The notes: generated by a model from the letters alone, not told the origin. Numbered from the stretch's first letter, positions 18,512 to 29,154 are shown. The stretch is 64,000 nucleotides of DNA from Vicinamibacterales bacterium (GCA_958296065.1 CATQHX010000011.1:62001-126000), one strand, 5' to 3'. Numbers and translations: made by a program.

Positions 18512-19273
18512 TTACGGCACGGCCGCGGAGAAGCTCAGTTCGGGATCGTACCGCAGCACGGTGCGTTCGATGGACAGCAGCACGCCGGCCAATCGGGACG
18601 CGACTTCATCCGCCCGCTCCCCGTAGGTGCGCTCCAGAATGGTCGGACGGTCGAGCTCGCCGAAGCTCGCGTGATTCTCCACGATCTGCCACACCGAGGG
18701 GCCCGGCCCCCAGACACGCTCGTAGACACCGAAGACCACGTCGGCGCCCTGGAACTGCGGGACGTTGTCGAGCAGGAACGCCTCCCAGTCGGCGGACCGT
18801 CCCGGGGCCACCTGAACGCTCGTGATCCAGGCGAGCGACAGACCGCTGACGTCGTCCGACTCGACGCTCAGATCGGGGCGATACCGCACCGCGTAGCTCT
18901 GCCGGCTGGCGAGGGTCCGGCGCACGCGATCGGCTATCCGCGCCAGGCGATCCGGCTCGAGGACGCGCCCCAGCGGACCTCCGAAATCGAGCTCGGCGAG
19001 GCTCTCCATGGGCGTCACGAAGAGCCGCTCGTAGGTGTTGCCGAATTCCGCCGTGCGCCAGGCCGAGCGCCACGGCACGCCGGCACGCTGCAGGGCCGGA
19101 TTCACCTCATCGAGCTGCAGCTCGATGAACTCGTCCAGCTCTCTGGGCAGAACCTGCAGGATGTCGACGCGCATCCACGAGTCCGCGTCCTGCGCCACGG
19201 TCACCGAGACGGCGCCGGGTATCAGCAGCAGGCCGACGACGACTGCGGCGCTCCAGGTAACAAAACGCTTCAT
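18512..19273 (-). CDS. Secreted protein of unknown function
   Basis: 253 residues from ATG 19273 with GGAGG upstream (the purine run in the CCTCC complement). The signal peptide MKRFVTWSAAVVVGLLLIPGAVSVTVAQ-DADSW is clear. The mature part has a repeated pattern of dimeric alpha/beta-barrel type (RVDILQVLPRELDEFIEL..., later ITSVQVAPGRSADWEAFLLDNVPQF), hinting at two ferredoxin-like halves. No catalytic motif is recognised. Confidence 0.75.
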   Translation of the reverse strand: MKRFVTWSAAVVVGLLLIPGAVSVTVAQDADSWMRVDILQVLPRELDEFIELQLDEVNPALQRAGVPWRSAWRTAEFGNTYERLFVTPMESLAELDFGGPLGRVLEPDRLARIADRVRRTLASRQSYAVRYRPDLSVESDDVSGLSLAWITSVQVAPGRSADWEAFLLDNVPQFQGADVVFGVYERVWGPGPSVWQIVENHASFGELDRPTILERTYGERADEVASRLAGVLLSIERTVLRYDPELSFSAAVP

Positions 19274-19400
19274 GACAGCCTCCAGGTAATGCCTCCGGGC
19301 GCCACGTGCGCCGGGACGCTGCCTCCGGAAAACTACTCTATCACCGCTTCGCCATGCGTGAACGCACGAACTGCGCCGGTCCGTCCCGCAAGACGGCGTA

Positions 19401-20699
19401 CTATGACCGGCCGGCCGCGGCAATCCCCTCCCGTTCGTCGACGCGCCGCAGGATCAGGCCGCCTACCAGGAAGAAGACCAGCAGGCTCGCCACACCGACC
19501 CGCTGGCTGTACACGTCGCTCAATACGCCGAGCAGCGCCGGACCGAGGAAAGACGTGACCTTGCCGGAGAAGGCGAAGAAACCAAAGAACTCCGACTCGT
19601 GCTTCGCCGGGACGAAGCGCGCCATCAGCGATCGGCTGGCGGACTGGTTGGGTCCGGCGAAGACGCCGACGAGGATCGCCGAGACCCAGAACCACTCGCG
19701 CGAAGGGGCGAGCGCCCCGATGAGCGTGGCTCCCGCGAGCGCCGCCACGCTCCACCCGACGGTCGCGCGGCCGCCGATCCGATCGTCGATGAAACCGAAC
19801 GCGAGCGCGCCGAGGCCGGCGCCCACATTGATGACGATGCCGAACGTGATGAGCTCGGTGAAGTCGAAACCGAACGTCCCGACGGCATAGATCCCGCCGA
19901 ACGCGAAGATGGTCACCAGCCCGTCGTTGTAGAAGAGCCGCGCCAGCAGGAACCGGCCGACCTGCCGGTAGCGTCGGAGATGATGGAGGGTCACGGCGAG
20001 ATCGCCGAAGGCGCGGCGGATGCTCAGCCGTTCGCCCGACACGGCGTCGTCTCGGAGGAACACGAACGCCGGAATCGCGAACAGGAGGAACCACCCGGCA
20101 ACCAGCAGGTTGGTCGCACGCAGGTTGAAGCCCTCCTCGGTCGGGATCCCGAACAGCGGCGCCTCGGGCAGCACGAAGACGACCAGGGCGGCCAGCAGCG
20201 CCATCAGGCCGCCGGCATAGCCAAGTCCCCAGCCGTAGCCGGATAGGCGTCCGATCCGTCCCGGTGCGGCAATGCTCGAGAGAAACGCGTTGTAGAACAC
20301 CAGTCCGAGCTCGAACGCCACGTTGGCCACGACGAACACCGTCAGAGCGATCACGACCGCGTTCGGCTGGCTCGGCCGTACGAATGCCAGCGCCACCGTC
20401 GCCGCGACGCAAACCAGCGAGCAGAGAATCAGGTACCGCCGCCGGCCGCCGCGATCGGCGAGCGCGCCCGCGATCGGCGCCAGCACCGCGATGGCGAGCG
20501 CGCTCGCCGTGATGCCGCGCGACCAGAGGGCGGTTCCGCGCCCCGGATCGTCCGCGAACGCGGCGGTGAAGTACGCCGAGTAGACGAAGGTGACCACGAG
20601 GGTGGTGAACGCGGAATTCGCCCAGTCGTACAGACACCACGACCAGATCGTCCAGCGGCCGTTCCGGTTCATTGCTTGCGCGGATATGGCGGCGTGCAT
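19401..20699 (-). CDS. UMF1-family MFS transporter
   Basis: 432 residues, twelve membrane segments. The signature WCLYDWANSAFTTLVVTFVYSAYF is that of the UMF1/Atg22-like subgroup, and GPNQSASRSLMARFVPAKHESEFFGFF is its central hallmark. Probably an exporter; substrate unknown. The start at 20699 has AGGTGA upstream. Convergent or divergent neighbours only, so a single transcription unit. Confidence 0.93.
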   Translation of the reverse strand: MHAAISAQAMNRNGRWTIWSWCLYDWANSAFTTLVVTFVYSAYFTAAFADDPGRGTALWSRGITASALAIAVLAPIAGALADRGGRRRYLILCSLVCVAATVALAFVRPSQPNAVVIALTVFVVANVAFELGLVFYNAFLSSIAAPGRIGRLSGYGWGLGYAGGLMALLAALVVFVLPEAPLFGIPTEEGFNLRATNLLVAGWFLLFAIPAFVFLRDDAVSGERLSIRRAFGDLAVTLHHLRRYRQVGRFLLARLFYNDGLVTIFAFGGIYAVGTFGFDFTELITFGIVINVGAGLGALAFGFIDDRIGGRATVGWSVAALAGATLIGALAPSREWFWVSAILVGVFAGPNQSASRSLMARFVPAKHESEFFGFFAFSGKVTSFLGPALLGVLSDVYSQRVGVASLLVFFLVGGLILRRVDEREGIAAAGRS

Positions 20700-20789
20700 G
20701 GTTCACCTACAATACGGCGAACGTCGCCGCCCCTGCCACGGGGCCGGCATTCGGACGCTGCTCACGACCGCCTGGAGGGAACCCAAGCC

Positions 20790-21074
20790 ATGCCCTTGTA
20801 CGCCCTGATCGCTCGCGACCCCGGAACGGAACGCCGCCAGCGCGCCCGGCCCGCGCACCTGGAGCACATGAACCGGCTCGACGAGGCCGGGCGCTTGCGG
20901 CATGGCGGCCCACTGCTGGAAGGCGACAACGCGGTAGGCAGCCTGATCATCCTGGAGGCGGAGAGCCTGGCGGACGCGAAGACGACCTTCGCGCGCGATC
21001 CCTACATCGTCAACGACGTGTTCGAGCGCTACGAGATCCTGGAAACGAAGCAGATCTACCCGCGGCAGGCGTAG
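20790..21074 (+). CDS. YciI-like protein
   Basis: 94 residues (MPLYALIARDPGTERRQRARPAHLEHMNRLDEAGRL). The YCII fold motif is ARPAHLEHM with GGPLLEGDNAVGSLIILEAESLADAKTTFARDPYIVNDVFE. The conserved His/Asp pair of the family is present (RPAHLEH, ARDPY). The family includes small dehydrochlorinase-like enzymes, but most members have no known role. GGAGGG lies about 10 bp upstream of the ATG. Confidence 0.93.
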   Translation: MPLYALIARDPGTERRQRARPAHLEHMNRLDEAGRLRHGGPLLEGDNAVGSLIILEAESLADAKTTFARDPYIVNDVFERYEILETKQIYPRQA

Positions 21075-21189
21075 CAGTCCGTGGTGAAATCTCGGGCTGA
21101 AGGGCAATCCATTTATTTTCAGTCGTTTAGGTGGCTGCCCCCAGCGGCCGTGTGCATTTCCGTGCACAATTTGTGATACGACTGTACTG

Positions 21190-21565
21190 GACTATTCTAG
21201 CCCTCTGCGGACGGATCCCGCGGTCGTCGAGCCGATAGCGTTCGTGCAGGCGCCCGAGCGCTTCGCGCACGTCGGGAAACGGCTTCAGCCGCTCGATGCA
21301 CGAGACGAGCCAGCGCACCTCATCGTGGGTATGGTCGATGCCGGCGCGGCGCATGACTGCGAGACCGCGCTGCGGCCGATCTGCCGGTAGGACGTGTGCC
21401 CGCGGTCGCTCAGCGAGTCGATCATCGAGTCCTCGAAGTGCGTGCGGCGCCACCAGGTGACGAAGCGGTGCGGGTTGCCGGGCCAGCCCTTGCCGGCCAG
21501 GAACGGTGTCGCCATCTCGGTCACCCCCCCTGCATGTCGACGACCGTGCCGTACTGGTCGAACAT
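21190..21565 (-). pseudogene. Haloacid dehalogenase remnant, frameshifted
   Basis: ATG 21565 opens MFDQYGTVVDM and then meets a stop inside a run of seven G's. In the next frame comes TEMATPFLAGKGWPGNPHRFVTWWRRTHFEDSMIDSLSDRGHTSYRQIGR, then in a third frame VMRRAGIDHTHDEVRWLVSCIERLKPFPDVREALGRLHERYRL. Put together, these read as the N-terminal half of a type II HAD hydrolase (MFDQYGTVVDMQGG..). The C-terminal half is missing. Confidence 0.82.
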
Positions 21566-21620
21566 CAAGGTGGTAACCTCACGGCGCAGAAGACCGGCTT
21601 CGGTGGCGTGCGTGACGTCG

Positions 21621-22745
21621 CTATTCTGCCCGCAGGGCCGTCATCGGGTCGAGCCGGGCGGCCCGGCGCGCGGGAACCGCCGAAGCGGCCAGCGCGGCGA
21701 GGGCGACGACGAGGGTGACCGTGGCGAACGTGCCTGCATCGTACGGTCCGACCCCGTAGAGCAGGCCGGCGAGACTCCGGCCGGTGGCGGCAGCCATCGT
21801 CGTGCCCGCGACGAGGCCGACCGCGGTCACGCCCAGGCTGCTTCCCATGACCAGCCGGACGAACCGGCCCGGCGATGCGCCCACCGCGGCGCGTATGGCC
21901 AGCTCCCGGCGCCGTTCCGCGACGCTCCGGGCCAGGGTGCCGAAGAGACCGGCCATGGCGACGGCCAGCGCGAGCGCCGCGAAGCCGGCCGCCGGCACGA
22001 CGCGCAGCCGCCGCTCGGCGATCGTGCCGGCGACATGGTCCGCGAGCGTGCGCACCTCTGGAATCGCCAGCGACGGGTTCAAGGTACGGATGAGATCGCG
22101 AACCGCCGGGACCAGCGCCGCCGGATCGCCGGTGGTCCGCACGACGAGGTGCGCTACGCCGGTCGGCGCACGCCGCCACGGGACGTAGATCGAGCCCGCG
22201 CGCGGCGCGTCGAGCCCCCGGTGCTTCACGTCGCCGACGACCGCCACGACCGACGAGTCTCCGCGCGCGATGCCCAGGACATCGAAGTCGTAGATCATCG
22301 GAGGGCCCACCGGATCCCGGTTCGGATAGACGAAACGCGCGGCGGTCTCGCTCAGCATCACCGGGGACACCTCCGCGAGATCGTCGCCGGCATCGAATCT
22401 GCGACCGGCCGCGAGCGGCGTGCCCAGGGCCTCGAAGTAGCCGGCCGTGACCGTGCGGAAAGAGAGTGTGACGTACTCGGCGCGGGTCGCACTCTCGAAG
22501 AACATGTTGACCATCAGCGGCGCCTCGTCGGGAGGCAGCAGGCTGCCCACCCCGGCCGCCTGCACCCCGGGCAGCCCGAGTACCCTCTCCAGCAGCGTGT
22601 CGACGAACGCCGTTGCGGCGCCCCCGTCGATGAACATCCTGTCGGCAAGCATCAACCGCGCGGTCAGCGCCCGTCGCGATTCGAAACCGCTGTCTTCGTC
22701 GAGCAACCGGTCGACGGTGCGGACGAGCAGCCCGGAATCCGCGGG
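21621..22745 (-). pseudogene. ADOP/MacB-type FtsX permease, C-terminal half only
   Basis: The coding-like part begins SGLLVRTVDRLLDEDSGFESRRALTARLML and runs to ...ARRAARLDPMTALRAE, with the periplasmic VDVSPVMLSETAARF..GVVGDVKHRG block and the last three membrane helices (AGFAALALAVAMAGLFGTLARSVAERRRELAIRAAVGASPGR). This is the second half of the acidobacterial duplicated orphan permease family. The N-terminal FtsX unit and MacB-like periplasmic start are absent; upstream of about 22745 the frame is Arg/Gly-rich and not homologous. The family is strongly expanded in Acidobacteria, which supports the taxonomic guess. Confidence 0.85.
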
Positions 22746-22894
22746 GCGCACAGACAGGGGCGCTGTGCCAGGATGCCGCGGATGAACTGCCGGCACGGGT
22801 CGGCGCTGGATCGGCACACGCCGCAACCGACGCTGCCCTGCTCGTGATCCACCACGGCGCGCAACGGCTGCGGCGCCACGCGTGGTGTCGCTCG

Positions 22895-23839
22895 TCACCC
22901 GTATGGATTCCACGCCGGTGCGCCGGCCCGCAGCGCCGCCTCCAGCCGGCGGCGGATGTCCTCGGGCGTCAGGATCGACACATCGCCCTCCCGGTACATG
23001 CGCGGGGTGATGTGCTCGACCCCCTCGAAGCGCCATCGGCCGGCGGCCCCGTCCTCGCGGGTCAGTTCGCCGGCCAGCGCAGTCAGGTCGACGCGGAGCG
23101 CCGGCCGACGCGAGGCCATCTGGACCCAGCTCTCGTAGCGGTAGCGGAACTCCACGCGCGCGCCATGGACCAGCAGCAGCCGGGTCGCCGCCGTGCGGGT
23201 GTGCACCGCCATCGGATGCCACTCGCCGGCCGACGGCCCCCGCACGACGGCCAGGTCCATCTCCGGCTGCTCTTCGATCGTGATCCGGCCGGCGTCGAAG
23301 AGGTGCTCCGTGTCGTGCCCCGCGTCTTCCGGGCCCCACAGCGACCGGTACTCATCGACGTCGGCGAGCAGCCGAGGCAAGACGTCGAGCAACGCCCGAT
23401 AGAACCCCTCCTCGACCTGCGGCCCGGGGCGGTCGAAGAGCGGCCGCGAGAACGGCGACGTCGCCGGGTCCACATGCGCCGAGATGCGAACGCGATTCGA
23501 GCCGTGCGCCGGCTCCTGAACACGCCGAAGTCACCGGCCTAGGCAACGTCGATCAGCAGGTCGCGGCGAGACGCCGCGACCTCGGGCTCCAGCAACGCAT
23601 ATGATGCCGACGAGCCCGTCCTCGTCGAAGCGGTTGTTGGAGACGACGTCGGCCGGAACGTGTAGGTCGGGGCGGTCGAGATAGTTGAACACGATGGCCG
23701 TCAACGTGTCCGCCATCAGGTCGGCAGGGGTGCGGCTCCGACGCCAGTGGGACAGCGTGATCAGCGTGCGATCATTCGCCGTGCCGTCGACGATGACGTT
23801 GGGCTCGGACGAGGCGGCGGCGTACGGCAGGTATCGCAT
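22895..23839 (-). pseudogene. DUF6687-like protein broken by two frameshifts and a stop
   Basis: From ATG 23839: MRYLPYAAASSEPNVIVDGTANDRTLITLSHWR...VVSNNRFDEDGLVG. After a frame change near 23600 it reads ALLEPEVAASRRDLLIDVA, a TAG stop, then AGDFGVFRSRRTARIAFA. After another frame change near 23480 it reads SAHVDPATSPFSRPLFDRPGPQVEEGFYRALLDVLPRLL..., continuing cleanly to 22895. The three pieces assemble into one protein of about 315 residues that I recognise as DUF6687-like. Function unknown. Confidence 0.8.
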
Positions 23840-25289
23840 GAAAGCCCGCTCCCGGGAGGTGTCCCCCGAACTCGAATCCCGCGCCAGCGAAACGCTCGGG
23901 CAGACTACCACGCGCCCGCGGGGCTCCAGGGCTGCCCCCGCGGGCCGTCCGAGACATGTTGCGGCAGCTCGATCGTCCCGTCGACCTTGCCGTCGACGAC
24001 GAGGTCCTCGCCCCGTTGACTCCGCCCTCAATGACGACGCCTGAGGGCGAGACGACAGTCGAGCGCCTCAGTACGATCGGCATACTGGGTTGATATCGCT
24101 GATCCACCACGACGCCAGACTGAAGGCGCATCGAATCGGTCGACACGGTGACCGACTACCGTTAACACGAGCCGCCGGCGGCGGCGCCGAGCGTCTGGGC
24201 CGCGTCCAGGAGGCCAGTGCGCTGGCACGGCGAATCTGGGTGCTCGCCTTCAAGACCCCGATGGACGGGCAACCCATCGTGCAGGCGATCGCCGTGAGCT
24301 TCGCAGTCGCCCCGTCGTACGCCTTCATCGCGGTCACCGTGATTCTTGAACGGTGGTCGCGTCAGTGTTGGGTTCCGGCTCAATCCCTTGTTTCAGGACG
24401 CTTCTCCCCGTCGAAGGCACGAAACCCTTGGCAGAGTGCTCGTTGCACGCGGTCGAGCCGCGTGCCGGTGATCACGGCCGACACGATCATGAAGAACGAG
24501 GGGCCTTCAGTCTCCCTGCCGCTCGGTCTCGCGGCGCAGCACTATCAGCGCCTCGCGCGAGCGGGCGCGGAGGTCGAGCGGTCCCGGCGTGGCCCCCCAG
24601 CGGAGCACCGTCGCCCCGGAGACGCGGCGCAACGCGGCGAACTCGGGACCGAGAACCCGCACCGTTCGGGCAGCGATAGCACGAATACATCCAACAACCC
24701 CTGAATCTATTGGAGTCTCTGCCAGAACACGCCAGGTAAGCCCACGATTCCACCCACGCGGGACCGCCGCCCCCGGCCGGGGGCTGTCGTTGTCACCGGG
24801 TCGCGGTCGAGCGCCACCGGCAACAACCCGTGCAGCCGGATCCGTCGGGTGATTTTACGCATCGTGGGTTAGGATAGCCTCAAGCATGCGGACACAGGCA
24901 GTTCCATGTGACGCGGCGACCGGCAGGCACCGGCCCCTGGCAGACCACTTCAGGGTTGCGAAGTGCCCGGGGCGGGCACTCCGCGCGGCGAGGCGAAGCA
25001 GGACCGCCCAAACGGGCCGGGTTGGTCGCGGTCGGCAAGGGCGTGGTTGGAGACCGGCGCCAAACGACAGGCGAGGAACTCACTACGACACGGGCGAGAT
25101 GTCGTCGATGGTTGAGGCGGTTGAGACGCTGATCGTGCACTGCGCTGTCGGGGGAGAACGCTGGAGCGAACCGTTCGCGCACGTGTGCGAGATCCGGCCG
25201 GATGCGACGGGTCCATCTTCGAGGGCATCCGAACATCCTCAAGTGGTTGGTCGTGCACTTCGCCGGCTGTAAACCTAGGACTGCCGCTG
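23840..25289. other. Long stretch without an intact gene
   Basis: Open frames on both strands are short and Arg/Ser/Pro-rich with no family I recognise. A minus-strand piece near 24500-24660 (VRVLGPEFAALRRVSGATVLRWGATPGPLDLRARSREALIVL) looks protein-like and may be the remnant of a decayed gene. I see no RNA gene or repeat. Confidence 0.5.
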
Positions 25290-25568
25290 CGGCAGATGGT
25301 CTCGCTCCGATGCGGACGCAGCCCGAAGGCGCGCCAGATGCGACTGATGGTCATGCCGCTCATCCCGGTCGCGCGAGCGAGCCCGTGCTCCAGTGCGTGA
25401 CGCCGGGCGGGCTCGTTTCCAACGTGGCGATGACCACCTGTTCGACTTGGGCATCAGTGACGGTTCGTGGCGCGCCTGGGCGCGGTTCATCCAGCAACCC
25501 GTCCAGGCGATCTCGCACGAAGTTCGTGCGCCACTTGCCGACGGTCGCCGGCGCCGGCCACCTCAGCC
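25290..25568 (-). pseudogene. IS630-type transposase fragment, frameshifted
   Basis: Minus-strand reading from about 25568: TVGKWRTNFVRDRLDGLLDEPRPGAPRTVTDAQVEQVV and THWSTGSLAR, then a frame change, then ATGMSGMTISRIWRAFGLRPHRSET. This is the helix-turn-helix half of an IS630 transposase; the DDE domain is missing. It ends about 20 bp before the metalloprotease gene on the other strand. Confidence 0.85.
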
Positions 25569-25586
25569 TGCTAGACTAAGAATTCC

Positions 25587-27416
25587 ATGCGCGTCATTGT
25601 CAGCGTAATCGCACTCGTTTTGATCATGGTGGCCGGCGTCAACGGGCAGCCCACCCCTCGTGACCTTTTTGCGCCCGTGCTTGGCCGGTCGCCTGGATCG
25701 AAAGTCAGCGGGCCGTCCCGAGTTGCGCGAGTTGATCGCCGCAGCCTGGAGACGGCACGCCTCCAGGCTCGCTCCGGCGGTGGCGCGTTGCGGCTGAATC
25801 TGTTCGACGATGTCCCGCGTTGGGAGGCAGTCGTCGCTCGCACCGCCCCCACATCTGCTGGCTACTCGCTATCCGGGCGGCTACGAGGAGTAGCCGGCTC
25901 CATGACCCTCGTAGTGAACGGTGAACTCATTGCCGGCACGGTACGGACGCCTACGACGATTTACACGATCCGAACCACTGACAACGGCCTCGTGAGAATT
26001 TCCGGACTCCCTTCCTCGGCCCTTCTTTGGAAGGATGAAGTAATCTTGCCTCCAACGGCTCCGAATCGCGAACCGCACCGTTTTTTGCCCATCACCGCGC
26101 CGGCCTCCACACAGGTATCGGAATCGCCGGCTCCTGATGCGGGGGCTGAAGACGGGTCGCGTATCGATGTTCTCGTCGTGTACACACCGACAGCGAGGGA
26201 ACTCGCCGGCGGATACGACAGGCTCAAGACCCAAATCGATCTCGCGGTCGCCAACGCCAATTGGGCCTACGCTGCCAGCGGCGTGATCCAGAGGATAAAC
26301 GTGGTTTTGGCGACAGAAGTCGACTACGTTCCGCATGATGATGGAGAAGTGAACCTTCGGCGACTTCAGCACCCCAACGACGGCCACCTGGATGAAGTTC
26401 ATGCTATTCGTGACCGCTACGCCGCGGATATCGTGACGCTTATCCCCGGCGGCCGACACATTCAGGGCCTGGCATTCGACATGCTGCAAGAGTTGTCGAC
26501 GGACTTTGAGAAATACGCGTTCACCGCACAGGGCGTCAGTGGGTATGGTTTAGCCCACGAATTCGGTCACATCCAGGGGTTGTATCACGACCGCTACCAG
26601 AGGAGGCAGGAAACAACCGATGATTTGGCCGACTTGAGACCGTTTTCCTACAGCGTCGGTTACGTGAACCAGGCAGCATTCGAACCGGATGCTGTGGATG
26701 CGCAGCACTGGTACACCATCATGGCCTATCCTACACAGTGCTACGATGAAGGAGTACCATGTCCTGGCGTATCTCTGATGCGTTTCTCCAATCCGGACCA
26801 GAACTTTTCGTGGAATCCAGACTACCCTGGCGACACAATGGGCGTGCCGGGCGACGATCCGTCTTCAAGCATCGACGGGCCGGCAGACGCCCGACGGTCG
26901 CTTAACGAGACGCGCCACATCGTTGCGAACTTTCGCCGAGCGCCGTGTCTAACGAGCGAAGTCAGAGTCCGTCTTCAAGCTAGCGACGGCCAATTCGTGA
27001 CCGCAAGCCGCAACGGTGGGCACGATGTCTCAGCGACCCGCGACTCAACAGGACCTTGGGAGCACTTTACGCTTGTGGATGCCAACGGAGGTTGCGTGGA
27101 AGCTGGGGATGCAGTGTACTTCCACACGTCTGACGGGTTCTATCTGCGAGCGGATCTCGGTGGCGGTCCAGAATCAGTCGTTGATGCCAGAAGCACGTCA
27201 GCGAGTCAAGAGGAACAATTCATAATCCGCCGGAGTACGGGCACCGACACCCATTTGCGGGCCGGCGATTCCGTGACCCTTGAGGTGGCTAGTGGTCACT
27301 ACGTCGCTGCGGAAAATGGTGGTGGAGGAGCCCTTCTTGCCAGCAGTCGATCAGCTGGTTCGTGGGAGACTTTCCGTGTCAGTACCGCTGATTGGTTTCG
27401 GCGTCTCCAGCGCTGA
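25587..27416 (+). CDS. Secreted metzincin protease with C-terminal fascin-like trefoil
   Basis: 609 residues, signal peptide MRVIVSVIALVLIMVAGVNG-Q. After a ~190-residue propeptide-like domain comes EDGSRIDVLVVYTPTAREL, the usual start of a reprolysin/M12-type catalytic domain. The zinc site is HEFGHIQGLYHDR (HExxHxxGxxHD) and the Met-turn is YTIMAY. The C-terminal ~140 residues (VRVRLQASDGQFVTASRNGGHD..., DAVYFHTSDGFYLRADLGGG, DSVTLEVASGHYVAAENGGGG) form repeats of a fascin/actin-crosslinking-type beta-trefoil, likely for carbohydrate or surface binding. A tandem relative lies at 33202-35445. Codon use is less GC-rich than in the first 20 kb, suggesting acquisition. Confidence 0.88.
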   Translation: MRVIVSVIALVLIMVAGVNGQPTPRDLFAPVLGRSPGSKVSGPSRVARVDRRSLETARLQARSGGGALRLNLFDDVPRWEAVVARTAPTSAGYSLSGRLRGVAGSMTLVVNGELIAGTVRTPTTIYTIRTTDNGLVRISGLPSSALLWKDEVILPPTAPNREPHRFLPITAPASTQVSESPAPDAGAEDGSRIDVLVVYTPTARELAGGYDRLKTQIDLAVANANWAYAASGVIQRINVVLATEVDYVPHDDGEVNLRRLQHPNDGHLDEVHAIRDRYAADIVTLIPGGRHIQGLAFDMLQELSTDFEKYAFTAQGVSGYGLAHEFGHIQGLYHDRYQRRQETTDDLADLRPFSYSVGYVNQAAFEPDAVDAQHWYTIMAYPTQCYDEGVPCPGVSLMRFSNPDQNFSWNPDYPGDTMGVPGDDPSSSIDGPADARRSLNETRHIVANFRRAPCLTSEVRVRLQASDGQFVTASRNGGHDVSATRDSTGPWEHFTLVDANGGCVEAGDAVYFHTSDGFYLRADLGGGPESVVDARSTSASQEEQFIIRRSTGTDTHLRAGDSVTLEVASGHYVAAENGGGGALLASSRSAGSWETFRVSTADWFRRLQR

Positions 27417-28887
27417 GGAGTCCGCGTGTGCGCTGGGCTGCGCCGCACTCGTAAGCCGTCTGCTTGCGTGGTGCCGCATTTGCCTAGTGTTGTCTCTGGC
27501 TGGATGCGCGAGCAAGACGATCCCGGCGCCCCGGATACCGCCTGAACAGCCCCAGCCGCCGGTGGTAGACGAGCCGTCGGCACCCAGTGCGCCGGGGCCA
27601 AACGAGGTTTTCTCCGGCCAGAATGACCTTGTAGAGAGAGTCAAGGGCGCCGGGCTTCCCCTGCAGGGAAAGATTACATACTTCGGTTCTGCTTCCTCAC
27701 GCACATTCCTCGACCTGGGCATCCCTGAAGAGAACCTACACCTAGGCATTGAAGATGGTTCAGGCAGCTTTTATTCTGACATTCTTCGGCAGAGGTGGCA
27801 AAGTCTGCATGACGATACAGTTGTAGTGTACTTCGACGAGAACTGGGCGGCGCAAATTGCCGATTATAGAGAACAGTTAGATTTGCTGGTGGAGCATGAC
27901 GTTTTGGTTGTTCACAGGGGCGGAGACACTACGAGCAAGTATGGACGCCATATATGGTATTCGGACCACCCGAGGTGGCAGACGCCACGCACATTTCGAA
28001 CTGCCATGAGGGCTTTTGCGACCGGCAAGGTCATCGTGGCTAAGTACGTTGAGCGCGACGGTGCGGGGAACATCACTCCCGTCGAGGACAATGTCAGTTG
28101 CGGCATGGCGAAGGATGTCTGCTTTTCGGTAACACGACCATCCGGCGAGCTGTACTATGGTAACAGCAGTGGCTTCGCGGCTGAGCAGCTCGCCTCGCTG
28201 GCCTTTTACCTCTTTCAGCTCTGGGACACTCCCCAGGAAGTGGTTGGGGTTCTGAAGGAATGCGCGGAGGACGTGGGAGAACCTGGGATAGACGAAGAAT
28301 TCGGACGAGGCATCGTTTCCATCGTCTGCGACACGGTGCAGAATAGGGAACTACGCGTCGTCTCTTCGTCCGTGCAAACCACGTACTCCGCCTCACCGGT
28401 GCTCTCGGAAATGCTGGGGTCTTCCCGCGTACCGCTGCAGACATACGCTCCGGTCTTCTACGCCTTCAATCCGTACGGCGGCACAGGCCACGTGGGAAGG
28501 CAGTTCTCCGTCCGGGGAAACGACCTCTTCGTGTCCGGCGGTCTGTCCTACGTACCGCTGGGTGTCCGCACTCTCCTGCGCAGAGCGCATCGCATTCCCT
28601 TCATGGAGATCGGCACCCGCCGTCCCTTCTACGAGCGCAACGGACATCGTCTCTCCCTGCTCAGCACTTACGGCCAGAGTGCGGAAGACGGTTTTTCCGT
28701 CCGTGCGGGTCACGTGGGGATGCGGTACGAAGTCACCCTTTCCTCGGGCACCTTTTCCCTGCATGCCGGCTACCGTCTGGCGAACGGTCATCTCGGTCTT
28801 CCGGGGTATCAGCTTGTCGGCGCCGATCCTGTTCCTTTTACCACTGCCGCTCCGGAATTCAGTCTCTCGCTGTCTTTGGGGAAGTGA
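27376..28887 (+). CDS. Subtilase-like lipoprotein that appears to lack the catalytic serine
   Basis: About 500 residues. A lipobox LSLAGCASK lies about 45 residues from the chosen GTG. The start is uncertain: the frame is open back to 27280, and a start after the upstream stop codon is also possible. The middle resembles the second half of S8 (subtilisin) proteases of the autotransporter type: VSCGMAKDVCFSVTRPSGELYYGNSSGFAAEQLASLAFYLFQLWDTPQEVVGVLKECAEDVGEPGIDEEFGRGIVSI. At the position of the GTSxAAP serine it reads SSGFAAE, so the nucleophile seems to be replaced by Gly, and no DxG or HGTxxA motif is visible upstream. The C-terminal 150 residues are beta-rich. The chosen start lies inside the end of the metalloprotease gene. 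Confidence 0.6.
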   Translation: MSVPLIGFGVSSAEESACALGCAALVSRLLAWCRICLVLSLAGCASKTIPAPRIPPEQPQPPVVDEPSAPSAPGPNEVFSGQNDLVERVKGAGLPLQGKITYFGSASSRTFLDLGIPEENLHLGIEDGSGSFYSDILRQRWQSLHDDTVVVYFDENWAAQIADYREQLDLLVEHDVLVVHRGGDTTSKYGRHIWYSDHPRWQTPRTFRTAMRAFATGKVIVAKYVERDGAGNITPVEDNVSCGMAKDVCFSVTRPSGELYYGNSSGFAAEQLASLAFYLFQLWDTPQEVVGVLKECAEDVGEPGIDEEFGRGIVSIVCDTVQNRELRVVSSSVQTTYSASPVLSEMLGSSRVPLQTYAPVFYAFNPYGGTGHVGRQFSVRGNDLFVSGGLSYVPLGVRTLLRRAHRIPFMEIGTRRPFYERNGHRLSLLSTYGQSAEDGFSVRAGHVGMRYEVTLSSGTFSLHAGYRLANGHLGLPGYQLVGADPVPFTTAAPEFSLSLSLGK

Positions 28888-29154
28888 CTTCAGGATGTTG
28901 AGGGCGGTCAGGTTTGAGCCAGCCTCTTTGGTAACGTGTTTTGAATCAGCAGCTTACGTGCACAACGCCGGCAGTCAGGGCCGACGCAGAACTGGGCGAC
29001 TTGCAGGACGAGCCATTGTCCTGATCGAGGAGCAGCAGAATGGTAGAGTCGAACGCAGGCGCCGCGGCCAGAGCCCGTGGGTGGGTCCCGTCGCATCCTT
29101 TCGGGCAACGCCTCAGTCCCACCGACCATACCCGGTTTCCTGCGAGCGCTCGTC

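Noticed and set aside
24441-24704. Plus-strand frame with MKNEGPSVSLPLGLAAQHYQRLARAG
   Set aside because: No recognisable family and no ribosome site; the antisense frame is equally plausible, so no gene is called.
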